Translations under genes and position numbers: made by a program | Source: Acytostelium subglobosum LB1 | Taxonomy: Eukaryota; Evosea; Eumycetozoa; Acytosteliales; Acytosteliaceae | Assembly: GCF_000787575.1 (NCBI RefSeq) | Contig: NW_012236505.1 | Coordinates: 186,001-250,000 of the forward strand | Length of the DNA stretch: 64,000 nucleotides | Direction of reading: 5' to 3' | Notes under the pieces: model-generated | Told to the model about the DNA's origin: nothing | The model's database searches: none | The model's input: the letters and a program-made list of their open reading frames with translations, nothing else | Shown: piece after piece, positions 23,101 through 34,649 of the stretch | Numbering within the stretch: the stretch's first letter is position 1 | How the letters are laid out: each line of letters starts with the position of its first letter

Positions 23101-25631
23101 GCGCCCACGCCAAGGAGACCCGAGACACAATCAAACGAACCAACGACGACGCCAACGACGACGACTAGCACAACGCCATCGATTGAGATACATCAGCACC
23201 ATCACCATCAACAACAACAACAACCGAATGTTCATGACCTGGTCGAGCCGTCCAATCAAGCGACCTCACTCAGCTTCTCTCCTGAGAGGCTTGTATATCA
23301 TCACCATCAGCAGTCCATGCTGGCCAACAAATCACTTTCACCAACTCACATGTCACTGTCTACAGGCGGCACCAACAACAACACGATGTCATCCGAGTCA
23401 TCTCCACACAGCTCAACCGACAGCAGTGTGTTTGTGGCAACCAAGCCGAGTGGCAAGGTGATGACACTGACACTGCTCTCGAACTGGGGCGACAGCAATT
23501 ATATTGGACTGTCTGGCATCGACATGTTTGACTACGCAGGTGACTACATCACACTGAAGGACATATCCACCCAACTCCGTTGCCAACCACCTCCTGGCGA
23601 TGACATTGCCAAGATCATTGATCGATGTCCACGCACCCTAGACGACCTCCATCTATGGCAGGCACCCTTCCAAGAGAGCTCAATCGTCCAGACCAGCATC
23701 ACTGTCATCTTTGATTCAGTGCTCACATTGTCCATGATCAGGATATGGGTAAGCATTGCTCATTCACTCAATCAATCGTGCCCACTCATTCACTAACTCA
23801 ATCAATCAATGAACAGAACTACAACAAGTCAAGGATACACTCAGCGAGAGGCGTAAAGGACATGGAGATAAGGTTGGATAATCAGTTGATATTCAAAGGA
23901 TCGATAAAGCGTGCACCTGGAAGTCTGCGGGAGTGTGATGAGTGCGCTGAGTACATATTGTTCACGAATGAGGAAGTTGTGCTTCAGACGATCGAGCAGA
24001 ACGATCCATTCTCGCCATCACAGTTCCAAGAGGAGGAGTTTGACCATGAGGACAGCAGCAGCCCTGATCCCAACGTTGGAGATCAGCTCAAAGTGCGCGA
24101 CCTGAACCCACACATGGAGCACCTCTTCTCGCGAATCAACTTTGAAAGGGAGGGCAAGTTGTCGTCGCGACGCGCGAGCGAGAGCGACTTTACTGTCTCA
24201 CGGCTGGAGCACCTGCCGCAGCAGACAAGCCATCAGATCGCTGGCAATGATGGATGCTACGAGGAGATCAATGTGTCCTCTCTGCCCAAGGGCCGACGCA
24301 TCAAGTTCCACTTCAAGTCGACGTGGGGCGACAAGTGCTACCTGGGGCTCACATCGATCCAGGTGTACGACCAGAACTATAAGCTCATCAAGCTGACCAT
24401 GCAGAACCTGTCGGCCTATCCCAAAGACATCAACGACATCCCGGGACACAGCGGCGACTATCGAACGTTGGACAAGCTTATCGACGGCCACAACCTGACG
24501 ATGAACGACCAGCACATGTGGCTGATCCCTCTATTCCACCAGCACCACATTCACAAGGGCACTGAACAAGATCAACTTGAGCGCCACCTGACCATCGACC
24601 TCGGCCAGGCGACCTCAATCAGTTGCATCCGGGTGTGGAACTATAACAAGAGTCAGGAGGATGCCGCACGAGGCGCCAAGCATGTGGATATCACATTGGA
24701 TGGCCAGAAGCTCTCGCCCGAAGGATTCATATTCAGGAAGGCGCCAGGCAATGACCTCTACGACTTTGGACAGGTAATCTCATTCGTCCACTTTGACAAG
24801 CATCCAGTCAAGTTGGAGCCGTTTGAGAGACAGCTCACTCTTCCCAAGTCGGTGTACATTCCTCAAGACTACCAGACCCTACAGCTACCAACTGGATTCA
24901 TTATCAAGATAGTGATAGTGTCATCATGGGGAGACACGAGCTATGTCGGCCTGAATGGCATCCAGCTGTATGATTGGAATGGACTGGCATTCAAACCATC
25001 ACCGAGCAATGTTGTAATCACCAATGGCAACGATCGATTGATAGAGAGACTGTTTGACGGCGTAAACAACAGCTACGATGAGAGACATTCTTGGACGACA
25101 CAGGTGCACCACCTGTCTGACCACTCGACCACATTCATCCCCGTCAGCATTTGTATATACTTTGACTACCCCGTCTCACTGTCAATGGTCAAGTTCTGGA
25201 ACTACAGCAGGATGCTCCAGCGTGGCGTCCAAGAGTTTGAGATACATCTCGATGATTACCTCATATTCAAGGGCAAGCTATCGCCTGCACCAGCACATCC
25301 TTCATCTTCCTCATCATTGAACAACTTGGCAGTTAACACAACGTCGTCAACATCCCCTCCTACTGGAGTTGCTGGAGCTGGTGTTGGTGGTGGAGACAGC
25401 AGTCCGCCAACCAACTCTCCTGGCGCCACAGTGGATTGGTCACAGACTATACTGTTTAGTCATCACAATGAGCATCTACAGAAGGAGAAGATCTATCGAT
25501 ACACAAAGATGGAGCAAGTGGTCCAGTTCATCAACAATGGACTGGTCATACCATCGTCAAGGCGGCATCCACAGCATTACCATCAACAGACCACCGGCCA
25601 CAAACAACTCTCTTCGCCTTTCAATCATTGA
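20110..25631 (+). CDS. KATNIP-like (DUF4457) protein with long disordered N-terminus
   Basis: Exons are 20110-20118 (ATGAATACT only), 20191-23748 and 23817-25631; 1793 aa. The first ~1085 residues are Ser/Thr/Gln/Asn/Pro-rich and probably disordered. The C-terminal third carries three copies of an S-x-WGD-x-x-Y-x-GL-x-x-I module, near residues 1092 (LLSNWGDSNYIGLSGID), 1348 (FKSTWGDKCYLGLTSIQ) and 1549 (IVSSWGDTSYVGLNGIQ). Each is followed by a strand-rich region with RIWNYNKS- or VKFWNYSR-type motifs. This is the DUF4457 pattern of KATNIP/KIAA0556, a katanin- and microtubule-binding protein of cilia in animals. Dictyostelids have no cilia, so a cytoplasmic microtubule role is the natural guess. 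The 9-nt first exon is inferred from ATG|GTAAGT and the in-frame continuation. Confidence 0.85.
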
Positions 25632-26095
25632 CCTTTCCAAGATCGCCTCTCTCGCACAATCTGTCAACATTCGTGGTCACCATTATAGTCCGACTCATGC
25701 ATGATTCACTCGACCGGTCAAAGTCAGCCATTGCCTGTAAGCAGCAACCTTGGTTATACTCAATCCGAGCAACATATCGATTATATTCTCAACAATAAAT
25801 TGACAGTCAAGTCCGTTTGTTTGTGAAGCTGTATACGTTATACTTATATATTTGGGAGGTGATAATGAAATGAATGAATGGTAAAGCTATCCACTGCTCT
25901 ATCGATGGCAGTAGTGTTCTGTGTATCCAAACAATGCGTGTGTTGGACAAGTGAATGATGGATTGAATGATTGATTGAATGAATGACCTTGATTCGTTCT
26001 CGATTGAATGAGTCGACTCGTTGATATCTCCATTCATGAATGAGTGGGTTGGCCAATGACGCTCGTCAAGTAAGTGAATATAGTCACTCACTCGC
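25632..26095. other. Convergent spacer
   Basis: 3' flanks of the KATNIP-like and RRG7-like genes. Contains (GATT/GAAT)n tracts near 25963-25983. No gene is seen. Confidence 0.55.
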
Positions 26096-26587
26096 TCAGC
26101 CGTGATACTGAGTGAATAAGCCAAAGCCAACGATTGACAGACAGACGTAGAATGTAAACTTGGCACCGCCGACCCAGAGAGCCCAGCGCTCCATGCGACG
26201 CAGCTGCTCTCCATCGACGGTTCTTATACCGATGGTGGTGGCACGCGGCGTGTACGACGACGACGTGATAAAGAGACCGCGACGCGGACTCACCCCATTC
26301 AGACGCAAGACCTCTTTGAACTTGGCCACATCCTTGAGGGGAACAGGCAGTTGATAGTTCTTGCACTCGACGTAGGTGGGTCTGAACAGTCCGTAGACAA
26401 TATCAATCTCTGACAGATTGCCATTGTGATCTCTAACCATTACATTGCGTTTAATATTGAAGCACATCCTATTGTGCAACATCTTGACGACTCTTGCCTC
26501 GAATCTATCACCTACTTCCTTTGAAGTAGGTGGCTTCCTCTTGAAGATACTGCGAAAGTAACTCGCGTTTGTACCTAATCTAATCAT
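26096..26587 (-). CDS. RRG7-like mitochondrial PD-(D/E)XK-fold protein
   Basis: A single exon of 163 aa. An N-terminal basic segment (MIRLGTNASYFRSIFKRK) looks like a mitochondrial presequence. The core has EVGDRFEARVVKML, then LSEIDIVYG and TYVECKNYQ, a D...ExK nuclease-fold motif with the Asp in EID and E/K in ECK. RRG7-type (DUF2034) proteins of yeast are mitochondrial and needed for respiratory growth. The last ~20 residues (FTFYVCLSIVGFGLFTQY) are hydrophobic and could anchor it to a membrane. Substrate and activity are untested. Confidence 0.65.
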   Translation of the reverse strand: MIRLGTNASYFRSIFKRKPPTSKEVGDRFEARVVKMLHNRMCFNIKRNVMVRDHNGNLSEIDIVYGLFRPTYVECKNYQLPVPLKDVAKFKEVLRLNGVSPRRGLFITSSSYTPRATTIGIRTVDGEQLRRMERWALWVGGAKFTFYVCLSIVGFGLFTQYHG

Positions 26588-27156
26588 TACTATTACTACT
26601 TTATACTATATCTTTCTTACATAAATATATTATAGTATGTATGCATGTATATGTTATTATCTGTTCAATTGTACAACAATGACAACACATTTCAACACAA
26701 TCTTGAACTTACCTGTCACTCGTTTTTTCTATTTATCATATCCAAAGTGGGAATCGAAGAGAATGACTGTTTAATGGTAGTCCTCTGGTTGCCCTGAGGA
26801 AGGAATCATATCAAGGATAGGTGATTAACGAGTCCCACATATGATTGATATGTCATAAGAGCGACCAATCGATCAGTATGAAGAAGGACATGAGATCAGT
26901 CTCCTCATATACTCCAGTCTCCCTACCTAGGATAAATACTTCTTGGTTGTTCATAACAAGATATCAATAATTGAATGGTACCATTCCAATACTGATGACC
27001 CAAACATTACGCACTTGTGTGTGATTGATCATCTTCAACCAACACTCAAACACACACTTCCATGGAACGAAACATAGAAGACCCTGTCAATCAAATTACA
27101 CTTTGTTTAAAACTTATAAGATATAGACAAGACAGATAATACAGGAAGAATAGAAT
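26588..27156. other. Divergent spacer
   Basis: Between the RRG7-like (minus) and Mia40-like (plus) genes. Its middle (26740-26960) is less AT-rich than usual for a spacer but holds no frame or tRNA I can recognise. Confidence 0.5.
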
Positions 27157-27541
27157 ATGTCTCAATTGTTTAATAGCAATCAAAGGAATGTTGCCGTTTG
27201 GGTAAACGCAGAGGAGACAAAGCCATTGCCAGCATTGGCTGATCAGGCCTCATGCCCACCTTGCATCAGAAGCATGGGTAAGGGTCCATGTGGAGACTTG
27301 ATCATCGAGTCATTCGTCTGCTTCCAAAAGGAGACTGACAATAGAGATAAGTGCATGGAGACCTTTACACAGCTGAGGAAGTGCATGCTAAAGTTCCCAA
27401 TCAGATACTACGATGCCCTCTTCCCACAAGACAAGTATGTTTTATCAGTCTTGATCACAAGACATGCTAAGTCTTCTAACACCTACCTACCTACCTACCT
27501 ACAGGAAAGAGAAAAAGGATACAGCAAGCGAAACCAAGTAG
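27157..27541 (+). CDS. Mia40/CHCHD4-like twin CX9C protein
   Basis: Exons are 27157-27434 and 27505-27541 (104 aa); the last exon supplies KKEKKDTASETK. The twin CX9C helices are CGDLIIESFVC and CMETFTQLRKC, in the frame GPCG...CF...KF that fits Mia40. Mia40 catalyses disulfide formation in small intermembrane-space proteins. The upstream redox motif, CPC in Mia40, is here CPPC (ASCPPCIRS), with one extra proline. The intron ends in a (CTAC)n tract. A general CHCH protein is the alternative. Confidence 0.7.
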
Positions 27542-27631
27542 AAGTAGTAGTCAAAGTGTTCATAACTTATATAGCGAAAGCAGAGATTAAACGATTATCA
27601 TTGTATCATCCTGACATTGATCGGCTCACAG

Positions 27632-28621
27632 TCAGTCGGTACTGGCGTACTTTATTGCTCGAACAGATATATGCACAGAGTGCAATGGCATCCAATCGTA
27701 GATGCCCGTCAGGTTTGGATTACTCTCGATAGTCTCCCTTAGATGTTCGATCATTGAGCTGATATGTCGATTGCGCATCAACTGTTCTTGTTGTTGTTGT
27801 TGCTGCTGATGTTGTTTGTCAACATCTCCGTCGTGGGATTGGCAAACAAAGTGTACCAATGTACTTTCGAACTTGTCACTGGTAAGTTGTTCGAGATAAT
27901 GGTTGGAATGATTGGCATTCCCTTGTGAATGGTTGGTCACCTTTGAATAGTAGTCGGTTCTATTGTTTACAACTAGTTCGTCAATAACTCCGCTGCTGCT
28001 GGAGCTGGTTGTGGAATGTAGTGTTTCGTTGATGACAGTTCGAACGAACTGAACATTGTCTTCATCGTGGTCCGAGTCCACTATTGAAGTATCTATCGGA
28101 TGGATATGAACAATGGATCGATGCGGACCGATTAAAGCTCGGTTGTTAAAGTCAACCAAAGATAATCTGTCGATTGTTATCCTTGGCACCTCTGAAAAGC
28201 ATTCCTCATTGGTAAACAGACTTTCGGCACTGTCTGGACTTGATCGAACATGGTTGTTGGACAGATGGGAGTTTGTAATCTGACGACACAGTACATGAAG
28301 CTCTTCAAACTGACTACGACTTAGATGAAGGTTGTCTTTGAGGCAGGCCAGTGTTATCTTTGGCCATTTTGTGCCCATGTTCTCTCCATGGTTTGCCATG
28401 GCCAAGGACTCAGCAGATTGATTGATCGTCCGCTTCAATCTGGACAATGATGGAGTCCATGACTTGAAAGCCATTGTCAACACTCCATTATAAGAAATGA
28501 CGTATGATTCAAACGTCAGACTAGATGCATTTCTAAACTCCAATCCAAACAACTCTCTTAGACGAATATGTCTATCGTTGTTGTCGTTCTGCGCATTTGG
28601 AGGGTCAAGCCCAATATCCAT
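27632..28621 (-). CDS. Unrecognised 329-residue protein
   Basis: A single open exon, convergent with the Mia40-like gene and ending about 90 bp from it. It has an ordered-looking N-terminal half (LRELFGLEFRNASSLTFESY; FKSWTPSLSRLKRTIN; KWPKITLACLKDNLHLSR), a Ser/Asp/His-rich middle, and a Gln run near residue 270 followed by SSMIEHLRETIESNPNLTG. There is no signal peptide or membrane segment. I cannot assign a family. The coding composition and clean frame support a real gene. Confidence 0.7.
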   Translation of the reverse strand: MDIGLDPPNAQNDNNDRHIRLRELFGLEFRNASSLTFESYVISYNGVLTMAFKSWTPSLSRLKRTINQSAESLAMANHGENMGTKWPKITLACLKDNLHLSRSQFEELHVLCRQITNSHLSNNHVRSSPDSAESLFTNEECFSEVPRITIDRLSLVDFNNRALIGPHRSIVHIHPIDTSIVDSDHDEDNVQFVRTVINETLHSTTSSSSSGVIDELVVNNRTDYYSKVTNHSQGNANHSNHYLEQLTSDKFESTLVHFVCQSHDGDVDKQHQQQQQQQEQLMRNRHISSMIEHLRETIESNPNLTGIYDWMPLHSVHISVRAIKYASTD

Positions 28622-29606
28622 TGTATATTATTACAATACAAGTCTTGTTACCATGCGTAGTAAATATTATTATGTGTAATATAATGATATATTATGTATA
28701 GATATACGTATATTTGTTCACCCTTCGACAAATAACAACAACAAATGATAATAATGAGAACTTTAGTTGTTGATGACAACTTGTTTGTTCTTCATTCACA
28801 CACACACACACACTTATTCATACATGTTCATTCACACTTATACACCAAGCATTAGAGAGGATAGGGGAGAAGAACACAACACTTCCATTTTAGTGTCGTC
28901 GTGAATCTGTATCCCCTAAATAAAGTGGTTGGCTGACATCTAATCATCCAATGTCACACACACACACATACTTCATCTTCTTACTCGGCAATGTGAGAAC
29001 TTGAGTTGATGATGGAGGTGTAAGGGCACGTCGTCTCTCCTTTTAGTTGTAACTGGACAATACCAAGCCAGCCAGCCATGCTCACTCAGTAGCAAAGTGG
29101 ATGTGCCTGTTGTTAAGTTCTGCTTACTGCTCTCTCGGTATGCTTAAGCTTATGCTCATACTCCCTTAGTTGACAGGACATACTTATACAAATATACACA
29201 TACACATACACATACACATATACACATAAACATAGAGATACATACACACACTTGACTCTGCCAGACTTACGGAAAGAATCACAAGTGGACAGAGACAGAC
29301 AGAGACAGACAAGATCAAAGATATACACACACACATATACACATAATACTAAAGGGTATACTGGTGTAGCTGGTTACTCTACCCACTCCATCTGATTAAA
29401 CATACTGTATCAATCAGTGCGATCTCCAGCAGTGCAATATTACCTCCAAGGTATATATTTGCTTATGAATCATTCCAAATGGTATGTTGGCAATCACTCC
29501 CCATCTTTCCAACCATCAGTAGTGTCTTGATCAATCAATCAATCAATCGATTAAATATAATATATATACTCCTATTAGACTTTCAGTCTGACTGACATTT
29601 ATTAAC
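28622..29606. repeat. Repeat-rich spacer, about 1 kb
   Basis: Contains CA dinucleotides (28797-28814 and 28956-28971), a (TACACA)n tract around 29190-29240, and an AATC run at 29532-29549 just upstream of the F-box gene. No gene is supported; ORFs here follow the repeats. Confidence 0.6.
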
Positions 29607-31151
29607 ATGGATAACCATCTACTGATTAATAATAATCCAATGAAACAGTCTTTCAAGTCATTCATACAGAGTCTATCATATTATATTAAGCAGACAGAGT
29701 TCTCATTAGAGAATGGAGGTGTCACAAGAAGAAATGACAATGATCAAGATAAACATTCTTCAAACTCAAGAGTATGTTCCATGCAACTCCAACTCAAACT
29801 TTCAAACTCAAACTACAACTTGAAATATTAATATTATCCTCATCATCACAAGATGAATATCCTCAACTTGCCATGGGAGATCATTATGAACATTGCACAG
29901 ACATTATCATCATCAGATCTATTACAGTGTAGACTGGTTTGCAGGGACTTTAATACGATATGCAATGATATATCCCTTTGGAAGGGTAAATTCCTGCGAA
30001 TCAAGACAAAGAGATTAATATCCATTATTACAAAGAAGCCATCAGTTAGATTATGTCCATCATCAGTAGTATACAATAATGCAATATATGTATATGGTGG
30101 AGACAGTGGACTAAAGAACCAACATACAACTGTCATTGGTGATGTAAAGAATGACTTTTGGTGCTACGACATAAAGAGTATGTCCAACTCCCTCCATCAA
30201 TCCTTCCATCCATCCATTATACATCTATACTTACTATGTTAACACCAAAGAGAACAATTGGACAGAGATATTCTACTCTGGAGAACAACCTAACTTGACC
30301 GAGCATAGTGCGATCGTGTGGAATAGACAGATTATTATGTTTGGAGGAAGCACTGGGGCAGACCCAATGTACTCCAACAACACTTATATTTATAGCTTTG
30401 AGACCAACAAGATGGTCCATCAACCAACGACTGGCGACGTTCCCAATCCTCGATCAGCACACTCGGCAATATGCTACAACGATCATATGTATATATTTGG
30501 AGGATGGGATGGAAAGGAATCAAACAATGATACCTACAAACTTAACCTAAGTATGTTATACCCAACAATGATCAATTGATTGATTAATCATAATATACTA
30601 ACGCCATATCCAGAAACATTCCAATGGAGGAAGATGCTCAATAGTAATCCTCCTCTGAAACGGAGAGCTCATTGTTGTGTCCTTTACAACAAGGCGCAGT
30701 ATCTATTCGGTGGATTTGATACTGCTTATGCTCCAGAGACCTTCAACACCATTCACAAGTTCTGCTTCAGTAAGTCATATCCTGATCCAGCCTTTGATAC
30801 CATATCTAATGATTTTCTTATCTTACCCTACCTTCAGAGAAAGAGAAGTGGACTACAGTAACCTGCGATGGAGAAATACCAAAGGGCAGGTCAAGAGCTT
30901 CAATGGTACAGTTCGAGAACAAGTTCTACATGATTGGAGGATGGGACCGAAAGAACTACTTCCACGAGATATACGAGTTCAACATTGAGTCCTTTCACTG
31001 GAAGAAGATGATGCACAACATTAACCAGGTGAACCTGGGGCTTGGACAGAACTCGGTTCTAGTGCACGCCAACAGGATGTTTGTATTTGCTGGCTACCAG
31101 CCAAAAAAGAACTCATCAACAAATGAGCTGTTCATGTCCAGGTTGAGTTGA
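29607..31151 (+). CDS. F-box and kelch-repeat protein
   Basis: Exons are 29607-29771, 29853-30177, 30251-30550, 30614-30769 and 30838-31151 (419 aa). After a 55-residue leader, exon 2 opens MNILNLPWEIIMNIAQTLSSSDLLQCRLVCRDF, a clear F-box. Kelch blades follow (AIYVYGGDSGLKNQ; IIMFGGSTGADPM; MYIFGGWDGKESN; YLFGGFDTAY; FYMIGGWDRKNY; MFVFAGYQP). F-box/kelch proteins are substrate receptors of SCF ubiquitin ligases; the kelch propeller picks the substrate, unknown here. Translation may instead start at 29853, since exon 2 itself begins with ATG. Confidence 0.9.
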
Positions 31152-31459
31152 CGTAGAGATTTCATCACATCTTTCAATCAATAACATTACTACTACCATT
31201 ACTACCACTACTGCTACCATTCATTCATTGGTTGATTGATTGATGTTGTTATAAGTACCATTTCATTTATTATTATATATTTACAATATGGTTGAGCAAT
31301 GAATAGCGCTTGGCAAGATAGTCAAGGCGGCGTATCCAGGTAGGGATGGAGGAGAGGAGACCAGGTTGGATTGAAAAGGAACACATATCTATTAGGAGTG
31401 TGTTGTGAATGATTGAATGAATGAAAGAATGAAAGAATGAATGACTGTTGGTTGACAAC
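31152..31459. other. Convergent spacer
   Basis: 3' flanks of the F-box/kelch and bZIP genes. Contains ATTACTACC and GATT tracts near 31190-31245. No gene is seen. Confidence 0.55.
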
Positions 31460-32704
31460 TCAATAGACCATGGCTGTCTTGTCATTCTTGACCAATGAGA
31501 AGAATAGTGCAGAGAGCACAGGTGAATCCTTGATGACATCGACCAGTTGGTCCACCTCGGCCTTGAGCACGAGGTTCTCGCTCTCAAGACCTGAGAGGGC
31601 CTTGGTAAGTGACGATGAGTTGTGAGTGAGCTCCTCAACTCTGTGTTCCAGCTCGGTAAGACGCTCTCTCTTGCGCTGGCGAGAGAGATGTGCAGACTCG
31701 CGATTCTTCATCAAACGCTTCTGACGCTTCACATCCTTCTTGTCGTGAGGACCCTGATTGGCGCCAGACTTGTCAGTCTCCATTGATTTGGGTAGGGATG
31801 CGTCCTTGTCCTTGTACTGCTCCAAAGGCACGTGTCTGATTGGACCGTTGTTTGTCTCTTGCTTTGTGAGGTTGATAATGCTGCTTCCACTTGTGTTTGT
31901 TGGCTTGACAATGGCATTGTTGCCACTGTAGCTGATATTGTTGATTGTGTTTACACCGCCGCTGCCTCCGCCAGCAATACTGTTGATTAGAGCAGTTGGT
32001 GTGCTTATTGTTGGTATATAGGATGGGTTTGACGTGTTGTAGGGCAACGAGAACAAGGGGTCTAGGACCGATGTGTTTGATCGCAGTTCTTCGAGCTTCG
32101 ACGGGTCGATGGCGAATGGCGACAGATTGATCTGGCTAAAGTCTCCAAAGGGCTTGACAGGACTTGGTTCGTATGTATATTCGCCGCCCGTTGCTACATT
32201 TGTTTGATCGGTTGCTTTATTAAGCGACTTGATAGGGATGATCTCGATGGGCTGGAACTCCTTGTTGTCGCGACTAATCTCGCGGATTACCTTGGTCACC
32301 TCGTCATTGGCCGACAACTTGCCGTTGCTGTCGGTGGACTGCGAAAAGAGTCCCTGGTTGTTGTTCTCAAAGAGGAAGGAGTCGAGCTGCTGCGAGGAGG
32401 TGAGGAAGTCGCGCTGGTTGACCTTGGAGTTGGAGTTGGACAGTTGAGGCATCTGCAGAGGCATCGAGAGGAAGGCATTGGAGTTGTTGGTCGTGGCCGA
32501 CCCCCCGCTAATGATGCTGTTGATGTTCATATCCAGCTGGGACTGAGTGAGTGTATGTGAAGATGAGGTTGACGATGATCCTGACGATGGTGACGTATTG
32601 TCTCCATTATTCCAGACGACCAACATCTCATTCAATGTCTTATTGAATGATTCAATCTCATTGGTTCCGATCATATTGATCAAGTCTGATGAGAAGTTTA
32701 ACAT
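31460..32704 (-). CDS. bZIP transcription factor
   Basis: A single exon of 414 aa. The basic region, near residue 325, reads KNRESAHLSRQRKRERLTEL, with the invariant N-x7-R. A leucine-zipper coiled coil follows (VEELTHNSSSLTKALSGLES and onward). The NRESAxLSRQRK signature is closest to the ATF6/plant bZIP17-28 type. Those factors have a membrane segment after the zipper, but this protein ends 30 residues later (SALFFSLVKNDKTAMVY) without one. The N-terminus is Ser/Asn/Thr-rich and presumably regulatory. The 5' flank carries a dense AATC tract on the coding strand. Confidence 0.92.
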   Translation of the reverse strand: MLNFSSDLINMIGTNEIESFNKTLNEMLVVWNNGDNTSPSSGSSSTSSSHTLTQSQLDMNINSIISGGSATTNNSNAFLSMPLQMPQLSNSNSKVNQRDFLTSSQQLDSFLFENNNQGLFSQSTDSNGKLSANDEVTKVIREISRDNKEFQPIEIIPIKSLNKATDQTNVATGGEYTYEPSPVKPFGDFSQINLSPFAIDPSKLEELRSNTSVLDPLFSLPYNTSNPSYIPTISTPTALINSIAGGGSGGVNTINNISYSGNNAIVKPTNTSGSSIINLTKQETNNGPIRHVPLEQYKDKDASLPKSMETDKSGANQGPHDKKDVKRQKRLMKNRESAHLSRQRKRERLTELEHRVEELTHNSSSLTKALSGLESENLVLKAEVDQLVDVIKDSPVLSALFFSLVKNDKTAMVY

Positions 32705-33450
32705 TGTTTGTTTTGTTTGTTTGATTGATTGATTGAATGATTGATTGATTGATTGATTGATTTGATTCGTTGATTGATACTAACTAACTTGTTGTATCTA
32801 CTTGTATTTGTTACTTGAACTATAACAGTATAATATATTTGTTGTTGTAATGACCATAAAGTGCATAAAGTGTGTAAGATAATATTAATAAATATATGTA
32901 GTTTTGGTTGTTGTCGTTCGTAATATATATATATTATTATATGTTGGTAATTAGAACGACAAGTTATAAATAAGTATATAAATAATAATAATAATGAATG
33001 TTTTATTATTATCTTTGTGTGTGTTTGCTTAAGCAATTTAATAAATAACAATGAGTGTTTTGTGTGATTGTTTGTTTGAATCGACCACAAGTCAAAGAGA
33101 GAGATAACTTTGGATGAAAGAAATGAAATGACTCAGTGTGTGGAGAGTAAATAGATGCGTCTCCTCTCTTATTACTTCCCAGATTTGTTTTGTGAGAGAG
33201 ACGGACAACACTGGGCGCTCCAAAACTTTGGGTTTTAAGTATGTAACCCCACAAAACAAACTGTTGAGCAACATTAACACCTCAAAATGACGTGAAGATA
33301 ACAACTTCGAAGTTCCAAATGGTGGGAAAGTCTGGAAGTTCATGATAATCTTGTATTTTTAGAATGATTCAAGTTCAATGTGATTATGATCATTATCATA
33401 AATCAGATTTGATTGATATTATTACATATACATATATATACTTACACAGG
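32705..33450. other. Divergent promoter region
   Basis: Upstream of the bZIP (minus) and Ski8 (plus) genes. Contains (GATT)n at about 32723-32765. The 12-bp palindrome AACTTCGAAGTT lies at 33303-33314. No gene is seen. Confidence 0.5.
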
Positions 33451-34649
33451 ATGTTTGAAATCTCAAAGAAGATATCTAATGCTCATGAAGATGCTATTTG
33501 GTCAGTGTCTTGGAGTGGTGAGCTCATTGCTACTGCTGGTATGAGTTCAAAGGTTAAGCTCTGGTAGGTATATATATATGATGTGGAGCAATGTTCATAC
33601 ATCTATATACTGACTGATCTATCCAGGAACACAGCACCAGCAACATTCCTGACAGAGAAGAAGTCATTGGATAAGAATATACTTGGTGTTTCATCGATTG
33701 ACATCAATCTCGGTTGTAAATGTGAGTCACATTGATTGACTGACTGGCTGATTGATGACATGTTCGAGCGTATCAATCACAAGATTACTCATTCATACAC
33801 TCAATCAATCACACTCATATCATCAGACTTGGCTGCAAATGGATTGGACTCACATGTTAGAGTTTGGAACTTGACCGACAACACCTTACACAAGGACGTC
33901 GACTTTGGTGCTTGTAAGTGCAGCGCGATACTTGTGGATTGGACGACAATTGACTGACTTGTGCATCCTTAGTTGGCACTTGGATGTTGGCATTCAGCCC
34001 AAACGGTGAACAGATTGTCAGCGCATCGCAATCGGGTGCCATCAACCTGTTGCAAGCAGAGACTGGCGAGAAGAAAGCTATACAGGCGGCAAACGATAAG
34101 GCTCTGATGAGCGTCGCCTTTGCGCCCAATGGAAAGTTGATCGCCGTGGGTGGTGCCGACGGATCGGTCACTGTCTACGAGGTGGACACTTGCAAGCAGA
34201 TCACTCGCTTCCAACATCACAGCATGCCAGTGAGGACACTTTGCTTCTCGCCAAACTCCTCCACTCTGTTCTCTGGCTCTGACGACAGCAAGATCAATAT
34301 GTACGATCCACTGTCCCCTGGTCTGATCGGCTCACTCCAGGGACACTCTAGCTGGGTGCTCTGTGTACGCGCCTCAAAGGATGGCACCAAGTTAGCATCA
34401 TCCTCAAGCGATCGTACCGTCAAGATATGGGATGTCGTCACCAAGAAGTGCGATCATACATTCAATGAGCATGCTGATCAGGTATGTTATCCAGCAGCAA
34501 CGTTTGATTGATTGATTGATTGATTGGACTAACAAACACGCGAACACACAAACATGTAGGTCTGGGGAGTGGCATGGTCACCAGACAGCACCAAGTTGTT
34601 GTCAGTGTCAGATGACTGCAGTATGATTGCCTACTCGATTAGACAATAA
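33451..34649 (+). CDS. wdr61: Ski8/WDR61 WD-repeat protein
   Basis: Exons are 33451-33563, 33627-33721, 33827-33913, 33973-34481 and 34560-34649 (297 aa; human WDR61 is 305). It opens ISKKISNAHEDAIWSVSWS, the Ski8-type first blade. WD blades follow (GLDSHVRVWNL; LMSVAFAPNGKLIAVGGADG; PVRTLCFSPNSSTLFSGSDD; VLCVRASKDGTKLASSSSDR; VWGVAWSPDSTKLLSVSDD). Ski8 is the scaffold of the Ski complex, which feeds mRNA to the cytoplasmic exosome, and is also a Paf1-complex partner in animals. The exosome subunit Rrp41 is encoded at 8.4-9.3 kb. The start ATG sits 20 bp after an AT-rich tract. Confidence 0.9.
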
